From positions 167,775,671-167,839,670 of the forward strand of contig JBOZIK010000001.1 of assembly GCA_051453625.1 (NCBI GenBank): a DNA stretch of 64,000 nt, written 5' to 3'. This stretch comes from Welwitschia mirabilis. Taxonomy: Eukaryota > Gnetophyta > Gnetopsida > Welwitschiales. Under the pieces are notes generated by a model. It did not search any database and was not told where the DNA came from. It saw only the letters and a program-made list of their open reading frames with translations. The translations under genes were made by a program, and so were the position numbers. Shown in pieces: positions 1-13,084 of this stretch. Every line of letters starts with the position of its first letter. Position 1 is the first letter of the stretch.

Positions 1-3000
1 TAGTCTCATTTGATGGATGAAAGAGACTCATAAATATATTCATTCTATTAGCTTACATTGAATCTAAAAGAACAAAAAATGCATTATTTATGCTTTTATC
101 TATAATATTAGCTTGTTGTATAGCTAAAGTGTTTAGGACATCTTTGATATTCATTTTCTATGAACTTAGAGTTATAAGAACAACTTATTAAGACATTCTA
201 ATTGTCCAAAGAATGACTTGAAGATTGTCTTTTCTTATTATGGACTATCTAATAACCATCCTGATCCAGTTAGAATTGTAATATTTTAGTATCATAAGTC
301 CATTTGATTAAGGCATGGTTATTGACTATGTTCATCATCTAGAGATGATCTAGTTGGATAATCCAATGAGATTGACTATAAGTTATCAAAGGAAAAAGAA
401 CCAAAAACAAAATTTCACCAAGAAGATATTACAACTTTCTTTTATTTTTAAGGTTAACTCTANNNNTTATACTTAAGAGTAGAATAATGTAAATATATAT
501 ATCCTTCTTAATGGAAGACATAAAAGGAGTTAAAAAATTATAATAAATAATAAATGTGTAAAAAATTTACCACTTACTTTTAGTCAAAAAACTTTTTTAT
601 GATTCATGATGTCAATTTCCCCTAGATATTTAATATTTAACCTATTCATAAAATACTTAGTATTTTTTTGTAGTATTTTACTATTGAAACCAACAATCTC
701 ATACTTAACTTTTATAAAATTAAGAGGTAATTTGGATAATTAAATAAAGCATAGAATCCAATTAAGCTTCTTACCAGTAACATTTATGTTAAATTCTTAT
801 GGTCAAGCAATCATAATAGTATGAAATTGATGAAAAATGCATAGAGTTAATGATTTCTCAATAGAAAATTTATAATAGAATTCAACAAGGAAAAAGTTTT
901 GAATGTGATGTCATGCATGCTCTATAGTGAGGCCATGTCTAGAAAATTAATTTATATTTTTAATGAAAGTGATGAAGTTTATGGTAGATAATTAAGAACT
1001 TGTAAGGAAGTATAACATGAATTATATTAAAAAATGTATTCCTTTAAAAAAAATATGAGAAAGAGAAAAATCAATAGAGATATTAATCTCTTCACTTTCA
1101 AAAGTGAGGTGACAGAGTTGTTTTGGAGTAATTTTGTATGGATTTCATTCATCAAAATCAATGAAACAAGAGGAGATTTTGATCTTTGAAATGCAACCCC
1201 TTTTGCTAAAGGTACATTTAAAACATTTTCATCCATATGAGCAATGATGAGTAACTAAAAGTATTCAAATAAAATAACAAATAAAATTTAACCTTTAAAG
1301 TCATTTGAAAAATAAGTTATATTTGATGTAAAATAAATCTTAATACTTGCTCAAAACATTTCATGCATGCCCCACAAACACTCTTACATATTATTTACAT
1401 ATTATCTCTTTAGAAAAGATATATTAAAATTTATCTTATTTATAATACTACTTTATAATGGCTAGTATTGTAAAAGTTAAAATTCAATAATAAAGAAATA
1501 ATGATGTTTACCATAAATCTTATTTAGTAAAAGATTTTTTTTACCTTGTAATTTTGAAAAAATTCAAGACCCATACTATTTTTAAATCATATGATTAAAC
1601 TCTATGTTAAAGAAGAGTTTATTACAAAAGGTATAAGAGTGGTAATTTCATATATTTTTCTTGCAAATGATACTATTATAATCATTTTTACATTAGCAAT
1701 TTTATGGGGGTTTGAAAAAAGCATTTGGCATCAAAAGAAAAGGCTATATTAGTAGAAATAATTTGTTAGTTAGACAGGGGTAAGGTAGAGCTACGGTTTT
1801 GAGTCTTTAGGGCTTTTTCTCATAAGTGAAGTAATGCTTATAGTGCTCAGAGTCGAAGTGATGCTTACAGTGCTCAAAGTCGGCATGTATTCCATGCATC
1901 ATCAAAGTTCCTTTCTAGTGTGTGGACTAACAGTAGAGGTTTTATTTAGTAGCACTTTTGGTTCTTTAAAGGTAGAATTTCAATGACAACAACTTTTCTT
2001 CATGTATTCTATGCATTTAAGTCTTTTTTTTACATTTTCAGAGTAGATTTATTTAAGATTTTGGCTTTTAGTGAAAGTGACAATAGTTAGAGTAGAGGCA
2101 TTACATGTTTTCCATGTGCAACCTTATGATCCCGATCCTTGGTAGCACAAATTCTATGAAAACTTGTAAGGGCATAATAATAATACTTAGACGTAATACC
2201 AACTTTCCTATCCCTAATGAAAGATTTTTTAATTGGTATCTCATTAACCTAAAATACCTGCAAAGATAGGATTTAGTAGATTTAATTTTTTTTAGGTAGT
2301 AGTAGCATTATTTAAAGGGTAATCTTAGTTGGATTCCTACTTTAATGATGGAAAGGTTCTTAGGGATAAAATAATATGTAGACTCACTAGGGGGAAGCAA
2401 GCCTCAAAGCTTCTCTAACTTATATTTTGTCTTTAAGAAAGAAGGAGTAGTTATTGACACCTAGATGCCTAAGAACTACTTCAGGCATTTGGAGGCTATA
2501 ATACCCCAAATTTCCATAGTTAGAAATCTTTAAACTTGATTCTTAATACAAAATGTAATACCCATATTTCTAATTTTAAATTTATAAACGTTACAAATGT
2601 TACTTCAAGCCTAATCATGTTGGATTTTAAATATTTTTTAGAGAAGGAGAGAAACACATGCCCTTTTCTTGAAAATTTATTATTAATAAGTGAATGTAAA
2701 TTTTTTATTTAAGGCATATCATTTTATATTAACAAATAGACTAAAAAATTTCAGGAAAAATTTACAAAAAAAGCTCAAAAATAAAAAGCAAATAATAATT
2801 TCAAAATTTACGATCACAAATTACCATTCAATGCCCCTGTGAGGTAATGTATACAGCTAAAGATTCCAAATTTACATTAATGTCCTTCAAGAAAAGTATG
2901 AAGAATATATGCTAAATAATCACATTTTATTACAAGAAATTTCAAGGAAAAATATTCATTATTCTATAAAAAGTGCAACATTTGAGTAGACTTCATAAAC

Positions 3001-3427
3001 TACAATCACACATATGATAAAATGGAGTTTAATTCTTAGTACTTTTAAGTAAACAATATTCTAGACAATTATGTCATGATCTCAAGATCTCAATCATATT
3101 ACACGAAGTATTTTAATGAAGGATTATAAGATTATTCAACAAAATTTTCTAATAATACTGAAACATTAATCCTTCACATTCTTTTTCCCATAACAACAAT
3201 TATACTTTGGATTTTTTACCTATTATACAAAAGTATGGAATGAGAACTGTGAAAAATCTCACAACTCCCAGTATAGTCCAAGAAAGACTAAGAAAGCTAG
3301 GTAAGGATTTCTGAGAGTTAAGATAAGAAAGATAAATAAACACTCTAAGAGACATGATATATCAATACACTGATCTTATGGTTATGAATGATAATAACCA
3401 TTATATATTTAAACATATATCAATCAT
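1..3427. other. AT-rich DNA without recognisable gene
   Basis: I read both strands and saw no coding motif I can name. The longest open frames are short and of low complexity. A small direct repeat of about 27 bases (atgctta/cagtgctca/aagtc type) lies near 1833-1880. A four-base N run is at 463-466. Decayed transposon sequence is the likely origin, but I cannot show it. Confidence 0.5.
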
Positions 3428-3567
3428 TTCATTGCCTTGATTAGTGATCTATGAAGCCCACTGCCTTATTTAGCAATTTGTGGTTTTCATATAATTTTTC
3501 ATATTTAACTTTACTATCTCATTTGGTGATCTGTCAAGCCCACTGCCTCATTTAGTGTTCTATGGTT

Positions 3568-3613
<46 letters not shown>

Positions 3614-4003
3614 CTCATATATCATTAACTTCTCTACCTCATTTGGTAATCTGTCAAGCCCACTACCTCATTTGGTGATCTGTGGTAAATCTAATATTCC
3701 CATTGCCTCATTTGGTAATCTGTGGGATTCTAAGTTTACTGTCTCATTCAATGATCAGTGAAGCCCACTGCCTCATTTGGCGATTTTTGGAAATCCATAA
3801 TCATAAGTTTAAGACATAATGATGNNNNNNNNNNNNNNNNNNNNNNNNNNNNNNNNNNNNNNNNNNNNNNNNNNNNNNNNNNNNNNNNNNNNNNNNNNNN
3901 NNNNNNNNNNNNNNNNNNNNNNNNTCATTCAATAATCAGTGAAGCCCACTGCCTCATTCGGCGATTTTTGGAAATCCATAATCATAAGTTTAAGACATAA
4001 TGA
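3428..4003. repeat. degenerate tandem repeat, core CCTCATTTGGTGATCTGTGG
   Basis: About nine diverged copies of a roughly 20-base core (CCTCATTTGGTGATCTGTGG) occur between 3430 and 3790, many separated by AAGCCCACTG. Copies start near 3432, 3464, 3519, 3545, 3637, 3665, 3706, 3741 and 3769. An (AT)n run interrupts the array. The last unit appears again after a 100-N gap, almost unchanged (3742-3824 and 3925-4004), so the final copies may be one sequence assembled twice. Confidence 0.75.
3571..3609. repeat. (AT)n microsatellite
   Basis: An uninterrupted AT dinucleotide run of about 39 bases lies inside the degenerate tandem repeat. Confidence 0.95.
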
Positions 4004-4004
4004 T

Positions 4005-7000
4005 GGCAAGAAAATCAGATAAATTTTGACCATAATCTATGAACTCAAACCATATATTTCAAATAGCACGATGACAAGGTGAATACAATAAGGATTAATC
4101 ATGAGCTATCAACTCACACCAATAACAGATAATGTTAAGACATCAAGTACAAAAGATAAAGGAAGATAAGTCATGTAACAAAACTAAATTTATCTTTATC
4201 AAGAATCATATGATTTAAAATTTGACTTACAGGAATATAAACATGACAATATCAATAATGGAATGCATAAGAAAGAACCAACAAGGAAGCACAAAAGTAT
4301 AGAACCATGCCTAGAGTAAAATGAAGATTCGAAACTCCTAAATATATCTAAGGCTTAAAGGTTTGAAGGCTTATCTAAGCTACAAGATTCACTAGTAAAG
4401 GATTCTTCAAAAATAAAGGTGAGAAAAAAAGGATAAGGAGGGTCCTATTTATAACGGAGGTTTAGTAAAATGTGAAGAGCCATGAACATATAAGATAAAA
4501 CATCATAAAAAAGGATGGATATAGTAGTAGGGGTTATATAACATATCATAAAGGATTTTTTAACCACCAGGTGCTTTAATAATATATAAAGAATGCTTTT
4601 TTATTCCATTACATTTAAATATAATTTTGAAGAAAAATAAGAAGGCTCTATAATTAACATTTAATCATGCATAAATTCTAGGAAGGTACAATAATAATAA
4701 AAGTAAATAATATAATCACCACTATAAGAACATTTTTGAAAATTATAAAGTAATATTTTAGTCTTTATAAAGATAAAAGGGACTCAAAGCATAATCTTTA
4801 ATATGAAAACACCTTAATAACATAACCTCTATATTAGTTGGAGATTCAAAAATAAAAGATGCTACAATAATTTCATGACTAAAAATAATATTAACATAAT
4901 CCATTAATTTACACACTATCAAAACCATTAACTTTACCATTTAAGATCATAATTACTAAGGATTATAATGAATAATAATATTATAGCTAATACAACACAC
5001 AATTTTCTAGAATATAAATATAATAACTACATTTACTTGTAGATTCTAGAATAAGAAAATTATTTTAATTTAGTTTTTAAGCAAATATTTGGATCTTAAA
5101 ATTCTAGACATGATGTTTATCCACTTTTAAAAAGCTTTGTCCTCAAAACTTGAACAAGAAAGTTTAATTATTTAGTATAATACATCTAAGTTATGTTTTC
5201 AAGTAGCTTCTACTTCTGTCTCTCTAGTCGTTATACTTACAAATTTAATTTTATCTTTCTTTGATGATAGTTTTGTATTAATCCAAACTTTAACTAGTTA
5301 ATTTTCAAATCTATAGTTTAGCTGAATAAGGTGGAATGTAGTCCACAATCTTGTTAATTAATGATGTTGATCCTTGTGATATCCCCAATCATCACTCATT
5401 TCTAGAATTTAAATTCATGGTGTAAGCTCTAAAAGTTATAGTACGTGACTGTATCAATTCACAAAACTCTTCTGTTATACATGAACTTTCAATCTTTCTT
5501 ATTTTCTAAGGTCATAAATCTTACTTAATTATAGAAAATGTTATGAACTATCATATCTCAATGAGAGGTTGGATAAAGATCACACAATTTATTTTACAAG
5601 GAATTTCTAAGAACATAGTTGAATATACTTGAAGATGATTGAAAATCCTTCTATTTCACAAGGCAAGATATCTCAATAACCTTCTTACTTTAATCAAAAG
5701 TAAAATATGCTTGAACTATTAAGTCCAAAATTATAACTCAAGTATGGAAACACAATAATTTCTTACTCCAAATTGTGACACACACTTCTAAAGTTATTAT
5801 GTACAAATTCCTCAAGCTTAAGCTTAAAAATTATAGATCTCTTCCCCACTACACTCCTTTGTTGTGTACTTCTTTCAATGCCTTTCTGATACTTAGTTGA
5901 ATTCTCACTTTAAGTTTGATATGTATAATATAGCATCTTACAATCTAATAAGTCAAGGTATTAGGTATAGAGATTGGTTGATTGGTGATAATAAAACAAG
6001 CATCTAATATTTGATCTCATGATACATAACTTTATCAAGAAAGTCAAATAATAATTTCACAAGGATAATGCCTAAGTAGAATTTCAAGTTGCTCTAATTT
6101 AGCAAACTATTATTTTAAGACCAAGCATCTATTGTTTTAGTTTCATAAGAATATTACTTAAAATATAGTTAAAAATAAAAATGTACTTAAAAATCTTTAG
6201 CAATTTTATCAAGTGATGGAAAAATAAGTTTTACCTCATCTATGATCTTTAAAAGAACCTTTGTTATTTGCTTAGTAGAGTCCATTATGTGAGGTCATAT
6301 GGAGACTATATTTATTTTATTGAAATTCAAGAATGAAATAACTTATTATACCAAAAGGATTAAGTTTTTAAAAATAATGTAGTTTAGAAGAATTGCTATG
6401 AATTTTAAAAGGTAACTTGCATGAATTACAGTGATTAACATTACAACTAGCAAGGGAAGCTTATGATTTAAGGTATGGAAGAGTGATATTGACTCACTTC
6501 CCAAGCTCTGTCTAAAGTAACATTGTGGTTTTATCTTGATACATTAGCATCTATTTCAGTAAAGGCATAATAAAAATTCTATTTTGTGAAAATGACAAAA
6601 ATGTAGATAAAGTGTAGTCAAATAGGGTTATCATCATAGTACTTTATTTCAAGTGTTACATGTACATCATTTCAAGTGGAATAAATTTGCATTTAAATCC
6701 TCAGCCCTAAAAAAGTATTGTATATAAGCATATTAACCCATGAGCATAAAAGGGGATGATTAGGTTCACCCTAAAAAAAAAAGCCCATCATAAATGATGA
6801 AATCATAATTGAGTGATTCAAATTGAATGACATTAAAAATGAGTGGGACTAAAGAAAAAATATGTGCTTAAGAAAATAGAAACTAGTATAATATTAAACA
6901 TTGAAATTAGGTCATTTTGGAGTGTAAAGGATTTTCTAGTAAAGAAATTCAAGTTTTTCTTTTATCTAAAAAATATTTATAGCATGGTACATCTAGAAAA

Positions 7001-10000
7001 TAGATAGATAATATGGGATACTTGGGAAAATTAATTAGGAATGTGATATGAAAGAGTGCCATGGGAATAGGAAGATATGAAGAAAATAGTAGGATGAAGT
7101 TATTGAAATTACTACTTTTTAATACAATTGAAATTCCCTTAAAGCACATTTAGTAAATGGACAGATGCTAGCATTCAAATTAGAACATCAGAAGGAATAG
7201 TTTCAATGTATCTAATGCAAAAAGGGCTGGCATCAAGGAAATTGAGTAGAGGAGTATTAGAAGACATGGACATAGAATTATAACAGTCAAAAGAGTTTTC
7301 TAAAGGACTTTTGAAATCTCATTGATAGCATAATTGGGATAAATAATACAAGTTTTAATGGAAGAAGAACATTCAAATTGGATCCCATTTATACAAACAT
7401 GCATAGTACGAAGATGCATCATTGGAAAATAGATGATAAATAAGTATGATCAACCTTCACATCACCTCCTTATCCAAGTTCATGTCCCATATAATAGAAT
7501 AAGAACAAGGGAAAAAGCCCCTCCAATGTTCAGGATTATTTCTGGATGACAGACTAATCTAAAAAAAAAAAAAAAAACTTTTTTGCTATAAAAATATATG
7601 AATACATGGAAATGACAATGAAAGCATAACAAGTCCATCCCCAAAATTATAATTAAGATACAACACACAAATAAATTCCTTTAAAGATCTATAAAGAAAA
7701 ATTAAATTCTATAAATAATGTGATTGTAGAATGGTATTGAATCATGTGACAGCAGTTGGGAATACAAGGCAAGAAAAGAAATAGTAAGCATTAATAAATA
7801 ACTATTAATTCAAGAGTGAGCAGTTAAAGGAAGAAGAAGGTAAATATTCTATAATATCTACCATCCAAATAGACTAAGTTTTTTTTCCTTTACTAAAATT
7901 CATTGTGCTTGTCTTTATACTCTAATGGAATCATGTTGTTCTTTTTCTTTTTCTTCTTTTAATTAAATTATTCTAAAATCTTTGATAATCTCTGTGTAGG
8001 AATAGAATACCTACATTATGGTTTGCCACAGCTAATAATGCATCAAAATTTACCCATGTCTAATGTTTAGCTGGGTAAGAACTTAATCATAATGTAGCCC
8101 CTTAAATGTTTAGCTTTTCTAAGCAAGAGTATAATGAAGAAGCAATGGCATCCTATAAAGGCAGAACCATGATGTATTCTTTTATTTTCTTTTATTTTCT
8201 TTTCTTGATTGAGAGCCTATATCAAATAAGAGACACGGGTATCCCTCACTATAGGGTCACTCATAACACTTCCCATTCCAACTCAACCTCATCCTTGTAT
8301 GAAATCTAGCTCCACATCTTTACCTCTATCTTTTCATCTTCATATATTAGTGAAATCACCATTCCTACTCCTTTGCTTCCTTTACAACATTCATGTTTAG
8401 TTTATTTTAAGGATGTACTAATCAAAATATTCTAAATCTTCTTCCACCAAGAAAATATTTTTCATTTTCTTCCTCGCATTTATTATATTTGTTAAAATAA
8501 ATTAATAACATTGGCATGGATTAGATGATGATTTATTTTCCAATCCCAAAATCATCTCTCCTCCATTAATGTTACATTAACTGGCTAAACCTTTATTAAA
8601 TTAGCTTCTGATATTTGGTCAAATGATTTATTTTTATCTTAGTTTGTTCATTAGTCATTGTATAATGCTCTAAGCCTTAACGTAGGAAAGATATATCATC
8701 AAGAATTAAAATGAATAAAATAAAATCACAAAATTTTCATCTATAGGAATGATTTCAGACCTTCAGATTTTGTAGATAGACAAAATTATTTGATTTTATT
8801 GTTTCATTTTAATCCATTAACTATTAACAAATGGATGTGTAATATGTGATGCAATCATTATAATACTAATAATTTAAATTTTCTTAAAACTCATCAAAAA
8901 CTAAAATTTTAAATAAGCAAATTCTACAAACAAGATCTATCTATAGAACTAATAAAAATTTCAGAAATTGACAAGAGGATAGTAGAATTATTTGAAATGA
9001 AGCTTCTATAGAAAATGTTATAAATAGATTATGGAGAAATGCTACTAAAAAAAATAGGGGCTTGTCTCAATGGATATTTTGAAACATTCATTCTAGACCT
9101 GAGAAAGCTTTTTAAAGAGGGATTTTTCTTGTTACTTGTAGAAATCAAGATTCCTTTGCTCACATTCATCATCCATCCCTTTTATCAATGGCAAATCATT
9201 AGCCATTTAGGCTATCATTATTAGCTTTACCATCTCTCTTTATTTGTTTGAATCAATTCTCCCCTCTTTCGAAAGCCTACTCTTAGCAATGCAGAAGAAA
9301 CACATCATTTCCTCTGCTTCTACATGTGCTTCTCGGCTTTTTCTCCTTGCTTGGGTTTCTCTTCTTTTTCTTTTCAAATAAAATAAAAGTTTTCTTTATC
9401 CTAATACCTATACAAACTTCTCACTTGCACTTACAATGACATCAAAGTTATAAGAAAAATGACAAGATAGAGAGGAGAATAAATTTCTCACTATTATATT
9501 CCACAAATGCATAAACCCTGTGACTGTTAATATCCTTATCTGTTAGCATGTTAAAATCGATAATGGATCTAATGGTGTAATGTCACTTGGTAATAGGCGA
9601 AAAGCTTTATTACTCTAGAGGTAAGAATTGTCTTATCGCATAAGTGGATTTTGAAAAACAAACCCTTTGAATGCCTGCATATGATGTTAGTACACAAGAT
9701 TGAGGTACAAGTCACTTCCATGAAAGAATACTTTAGGCTTGATTTGCAAAGCCCTTTTGATTGAAACTAAGATTTCTTGGGATGAGGATTATAGAGAAGG
9801 AAACTAGCATAGGACAGAGGAGAGAGAAAGGAGACACAAACGACCTTCTTTATATAAAGGAAGATGAAGGAGCACTCAAAGGAATAGCTGAGCTGACATA
9901 GGGTTCCTTAGACTATTCACCATTGCAAGGATGTTTTTCCCCAATACAAAAGAAGCTATGCTTGGGCATGATTAGGCTTCAAGAATTATGTACGAAAGTT

Positions 10001-10437
10001 GAGCACTACTAAATTTTCTAGATTTTAAAAATCCTAGTTTCTCAGCTTTAACATATGAAAATCCTAACCCTAATTCTTTAGGCTCTGGTTTGACTTCTGA
10101 TATGGAGTATAATAGTTTTTGTTTGACATTTTATGTGGCTTGTATCATCCATGACATAGGAGTCTTTAGTGCATAGAGACCTATTGAAGAAGAATGAACA
10201 ACCCTATGCAGTTTTAAGTGAGATAAGACACCAAACATCTATAGAATCATGGGAAATCAGATGTGCTATGTTATTTTTAGAGGTAGAACTCATAAAGTTA
10301 AATAAGAAGCCTTCAGAAATATTAGTCGTAATGGATAGATGTTTACTCTAATGAGGATCTAGAGCTTCCAGTTCAAAACGATATGCCATTATTTCTACTC
10401 TCATGGCCTCTATTATTTCATCTTTCATTTTGGCTTG
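4005..10437. other. AT-rich DNA without recognisable gene
   Basis: No gene could be recognised. There is an A-run at 7561-7577 and there are several low-complexity T/C-rich stretches. A minus-strand stretch just left of the kinase block (about 10370-10437) reads like a gag-type helical segment (EAMRVEIMAYRFELEAL). It is too short to assign. Confidence 0.45.
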
Positions 10438-10737
10438 TCAATAAAGGGCTTGTTTAAACCTATGACTATCTCCTATTAATGGAGCTACCGGTTAAGAATT
10501 TTGAAAGATTCCTTCATTTTCACATCCTTGTCTATGTGGCATGACCCTTCCCTTCTCTTGTTATGCATGACATGATTATGACACACTTATGGGCATAGTC
10601 ATGACTAATAAAAAACCTAACACATGGAAGCTTTACTCTCGTTGTTTTGGTCCATTTTGCTTGTAGAATCCAAATAAGACCACCTTTCCATCTATCCAAA
10701 ATCAAAATCCAAATTGATAGGGACTTCAAATCTTTTA

Positions 10738-10814
10738 GAGATTCTAAATAATCTGCTAATCTTCATTCTTTCCCTTCTTTTAAAAGAAGACATCTATAGT
10801 TGCATAGTTTGCGA

Positions 10815-10815
<1 letters not shown>
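10738..10815 (+). pseudogene. F-box-like segment, copy A (decayed)
   Basis: The frame reads LEILNNLLIFILS followed by LLLKEDIYSCIVCE and then runs into the GT repeat. The paralogue at 37459-37545 reads LELPNDLLICILS in the same place. That fits the F-box consensus LPxDLLxxILSxL..KDL....VC. Here the LPND is already lost. It is only a fragment with no C-terminal partner domain, and the F-box reading rests on about 27 residues. Confidence 0.35.
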
Positions 10816-10817
<2 letters not shown>

Positions 10818-10877
<60 letters not shown>

Positions 10878-11612
10878 NNNNNNNNNNNNNNNNNNNNNNN
10901 NNNNNNNNNNNNNNNNNNNNNNNNNNNNNNNNNNNNNNNNNNNNNNNNNNNNNNNNNNNNNNNNNNNNNNNNNNNNNNNNNNNNNNNNNNNNNNNNNNNN
11001 NNNNNNNNNNNNNNNNNNNNNNNNNNNNNNNNNNNNNNNNNNNNNNNNNNNNNNNNNNNNNNNNNNNNNNNNNNNNNNNNNNNNNNNNNNNNNNNNNNNN
11101 NNNNNNNNNNNNNNNNNNNNNNNNNNNNNNNNNNNNNNNNNNNNNNNNNNNNNNNNNNNNNNNNNNNNNNNNNNNNNNNNNNNNNNNNNNNNNNNNNNNN
11201 NNNNNNNNNNNNNNNNNNNNNNNNNNNNNNNNNNNNNNNNNNNNNNNNNNNNNNNNNNNNNNNNNNNNNNNNNNNNNNNNNNNNNNNNNNNNNNNNNNNN
11301 NNNNNNNNNNNNNNNNNNNNNNNNNNNNNNNNNNNNNNNNNNNNNNNNNNNNNNNNNNNNNNNNNNNNNNNNNNNNNNNNNNNNNNNNNNNNNNNNNNNN
11401 NNNNNNNNNNNNNNNNNNNNNNNNNNNNNNNNNNNNNNNNNNNNNNNNNNNNNNNNNNNNNNNNNNNNNNNNNNNNNNNNNNNNNNNNNNNNNNNNNNNN
11501 NNNNNNNNNNNNNNNNNNNNNNNNNNNNNNNNNNNNNNNNNNNNNNNNNNNNNNNNNNNNNNNNNNNNNNNNNNNNNNNNNNNNNNNNNNNNNNNNNNNN
11601 NNNNNNNNNNNN

Positions 11613-11680
<68 letters not shown>
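10818..11680. repeat. (GT)n microsatellite with embedded gap
   Basis: A GT run of about 60 bases enters a 735-N gap and another of about 68 bases leaves it, so the true repeat length is unknown. The same place in the paralogous block (37544-37564) carries a short (AT)n run instead. All open frames through it read as alternating Val-Cys and are artefacts. Confidence 0.95.
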
Positions 11681-11682
<2 letters not shown>

Positions 11683-11738
11683 CTATTTGGACTATTTATT
11701 CTTTGCTATGCTTGAATCATGGTAAGCATTGTTGGTAA

Positions 11739-13084
11739 ATGATGAAGAAATCTGGTGCTAAATAAAGCTGGGCTGGGATGAGGGTATCTAGGCTTATCAT
11801 AGGCTCATTCAGGATAATCTGGCTTGGGAACTTGGCCTCGGACGGAAAGCTTTTTACCATGAAAACTAGGGAAGATGGTTTGTGGTCTACAGAATCTCTA
11901 CATAGGGAATTTGAGGTTTTGGGTTCACTAGCATGTGATCAAATTATCCATTGCCTTATTACAAAATTGACAGTGGGGAATAGAATTGTATTGTACAATG
12001 TTTTAATGAAGTATATAGAAATAGGTAGTATTGCTAAGGTTCTAAAAAAGATCCTCCAAGTGGAAAAGTTACAGATCTTATATTTGGAGTGTTTTTATGG
12101 GTCTGAGATTCATCCATGACAGAGGAATTATTCATGGTGATATTAAGGACAGAAATGTACTTGTGGGTCTCAACAGCTTTATAAAATTAGGGGATTTTGA
12201 ATGTACCAAAAGACTGGGATTTGCCGGTAAAAAAATTTAATTTGGAGGACTCCTCTGTGGAGTGCTCTAGAGGTTGTTTTAATGATGAGTAGGGTACTTC
12301 TTTAGATATCTAGTCTCTTGGGTATACTTTTATCGAAATGACCACTAGTAAGAATCCCTGGACTAGTCTCATTGATGAGAATAATGGTATTAATACTATT
12401 CTTTATAGAATTAGCTGCTCAGATGATGTGCCCTGTGTTGCTGATGGTATTCTCTCTAAGGTGGGTGTGGATTTCTTAAGCAAGTGCTTGGTTAGAGATT
12501 CTTCAAAGAGATGAACAATCCAATAGCTTCTATGTCATCCATTTGTAAGTGAAGGAGGTTTTTAGGATGTTGTTGAAAATGAATTTTCTTTGTCACCTGT
12601 GAGTCCTTTTGAGTTTCAAAGTAGAAAATGGGACTCTGAAGATGATAATAGGCCTTTTATTTTTCTTCTTGAGATTTCTGAAAAGAGTCTGGATTTTAAG
12701 GAAAAGGTGAGTAGAAGGCTTTTTGCAAGAGAGAAGATCCAAAAATTGGCTATAGGAGATGTTGGTTGTGGTTCTGGAAAGGTCACTAAAAAGCTGAATC
12801 TATTTGAAGGGCCTAGTAAATCTTTCGAGGAATCGATTTTGGTCAGAGCTAGTGCTATAATTTCAAGCCCAAAAACAAGTGCAAAAGAGCCCATGGATTT
12901 AAGATCAGACATGGAAGTGGAAAAAAAGCAAGTTATTCTTGATGATTACATGATTTTATCAAAAGGGCCTATTAAAACTTATTATAGTAGCAGTTTTAAC
13001 ATCTTAGATTATGAATCACTTGAATATCTTGCCTTTCATCCAAATAACCAAGGAGAGAAAATCTTCCATTCCTTTTGTCTGTGA
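11739..13084 (+). pseudogene. MAPKKK-type protein kinase pseudogene, copy A
   Basis: Remnant of a plant MAP kinase kinase kinase of the small MEKK-like group. These enzymes phosphorylate MAP kinase kinases in stress and hormone signalling. From the ATG at 11739 or 11742 the frame hits TAA at 11763-11765, then reopens with a decayed glycine loop, FTMKT (the VAVK lysine) and an alpha-C segment. A frameshift before about 12100 precedes the catalytic loop HGDIKDRNVLV. The DFG motif has become DFE (about 12190-12200). Further stops lie at 12238 (TAA), 12311 (TAG where copy B has the DIW tryptophan), 12512 (TGA) and 12524 (TAG). The C-terminal part (12590-13084) stays open and resembles the tail of the MAPKKK17/18 type (SPFEF...WDSED...REKIQKLA), followed by an extension I do not recognise. 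It cannot encode an active kinase. It shares its first stop and one frameshift with copy B. Confidence 0.88.

Noticed and set aside
3428-4003. CRISPR-like array reading of the tandem repeat
   Set aside because: Core copies are too diverged, spacers are related to each other, and the window is plant nuclear DNA.
7561-7577. Poly(A) run as the tail of a retroposed gene
   Set aside because: No coding remnant or target duplication was seen beside it.
10714-11738. Long open frames of 300 codons or more across the GT repeat
   Set aside because: They consist of Val-Cys repeats and of N. The frames exist only because the gap has no stops.
12616-12912. Minus-strand open frames opposite both kinase tails (also 38420-38737)
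   Set aside because: They mirror each other only because the plus strands are paralogous. The plus strand carries the kinase tail.
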